DNA of 33,576 nucleotides from Opitutales bacterium UBA2995. GTDB lineage: Bacteria > Verrucomicrobiota > Verrucomicrobiia > Opitutales > UBA2995. The notes beneath the pieces were generated by a model. That model did no database searches. It worked only from the letters and a program-made list of their open reading frames with translations, and was not told the origin of the DNA. Below are positions 33,531 to 33,576 of this stretch, one piece after another. The first letter of the stretch is position 1. Every line of letters begins with the position of its first letter. Made by a program: the position numbers and the translations under genes. The stretch is from contig DDZZ01000038.1 of the NCBI GenBank assembly GCA_002346535.1, positions 30,817 to 64,392 of the forward strand. Direction: 5' to 3'.

Positions 33531-33576
33531 CTAATACAAATACAGACTCACATAGAAGGCGTAGCGTTCAAAAAGA
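33531..33576 (-). CDS. 3' end of a probable outer-membrane beta-barrel protein gene (partial)
   Basis: The minus strand enters the window mid-gene and reads LFERYAFYVSLYLY before a TAG at 33531-33533. The alternation of aromatic or hydrophobic residues with others, and the terminal aromatic residue, match the C-terminal strand signature of outer-membrane beta-barrel proteins. Two tandem terminators immediately downstream support a real gene end. Only 14 residues are visible, so the family cannot be named. Confidence 0.45.
   Translation of the reverse strand, partial: LFERYAFYVSLYLY

Overview
The window looks like a chromosomal segment from a diderm (Gram-negative) bacterium of moderate GC. 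The best guess is the PVC group, probably Verrucomicrobiota. This rests on three things: a broken gene at 3146-4323 resembles a hypothetical family I remember from Planctomycetes and Verrucomicrobia; almost no start codon is preceded by a Shine-Dalgarno sequence; and the right edge carries what looks like the C-terminus of an outer-membrane beta-barrel. No rRNA, tRNA or CRISPR array was seen. The taxonomic call is an inference.

Layout. (1) 1-4.3 kb: poorly characterised genes, namely a membrane-anchored hypothetical, a VOC/glyoxalase-fold protein, a membrane-protein fragment, a signal-anchored coiled-coil protein, and a decayed gene with one frameshift and three internal stops. (2) 4.4-29.8 kb: a catabolic island of about 25 kb made almost entirely of acyl-CoA and carbonyl chemistry. 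It encodes an aldehyde dehydrogenase, three intact SDRs and one broken one, a nitronate-monooxygenase-like flavoprotein, a crotonase, a HAD hydrolase, an MBL hydrolase, an APH-type kinase, E1alpha/E1beta/E2 of a branched-chain 2-oxoacid dehydrogenase, a MaoC hydratase, a ThDP enzyme, a histidine-phosphatase-like protein, a FadB/FadJ-type bifunctional enzyme, an amidohydrolase, an acyl-CoA synthetase, a quinone-oxidoreductase-like MDR, an ACAD10/11-type acyl-CoA dehydrogenase and a hotdog thioesterase. (3) 29.8-33.6 kb: a sparse, decaying region with a two-helix membrane peptide, a TctC fragment, two Sel1-repeat secreted proteins (one truncated), a TauD/TfdA-type dioxygenase, a truncated HTH gene and the edge of an outer-membrane protein gene.

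How the genes may work together. The acyl-CoA synthetase would activate an acid. The ACAD, crotonases, MaoC and the bifunctional enzyme would carry out beta-oxidation. The SDRs and aldehyde dehydrogenase would interconvert alcohol, aldehyde and acid. The 2-oxoacid dehydrogenase would feed branched acyl-CoAs. The most striking point is that the three domain types fused in vertebrate ACAD10 (HAD, APH kinase, ACAD) are present here as separate genes. In that family, and in the bacterial levulinate (Lva) pathway, the kinase and ACAD convert 4-hydroxyacyl-CoAs through a phosphorylated intermediate. The island therefore plausibly degrades a hydroxylated or branched fatty acid or terpenoid-like acid. 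The actual substrate cannot be read from the sequence.

Pseudogenes are unusually dense. A hypothetical gene, a Na+/solute symporter, an SDR, an AraC regulator, a TctC binding protein, a Sel1 protein and an HTH gene are broken or truncated. Both recognisable transport genes and the only recognisable transcription-factor gene are among them, which suggests an island losing its uptake and control genes.
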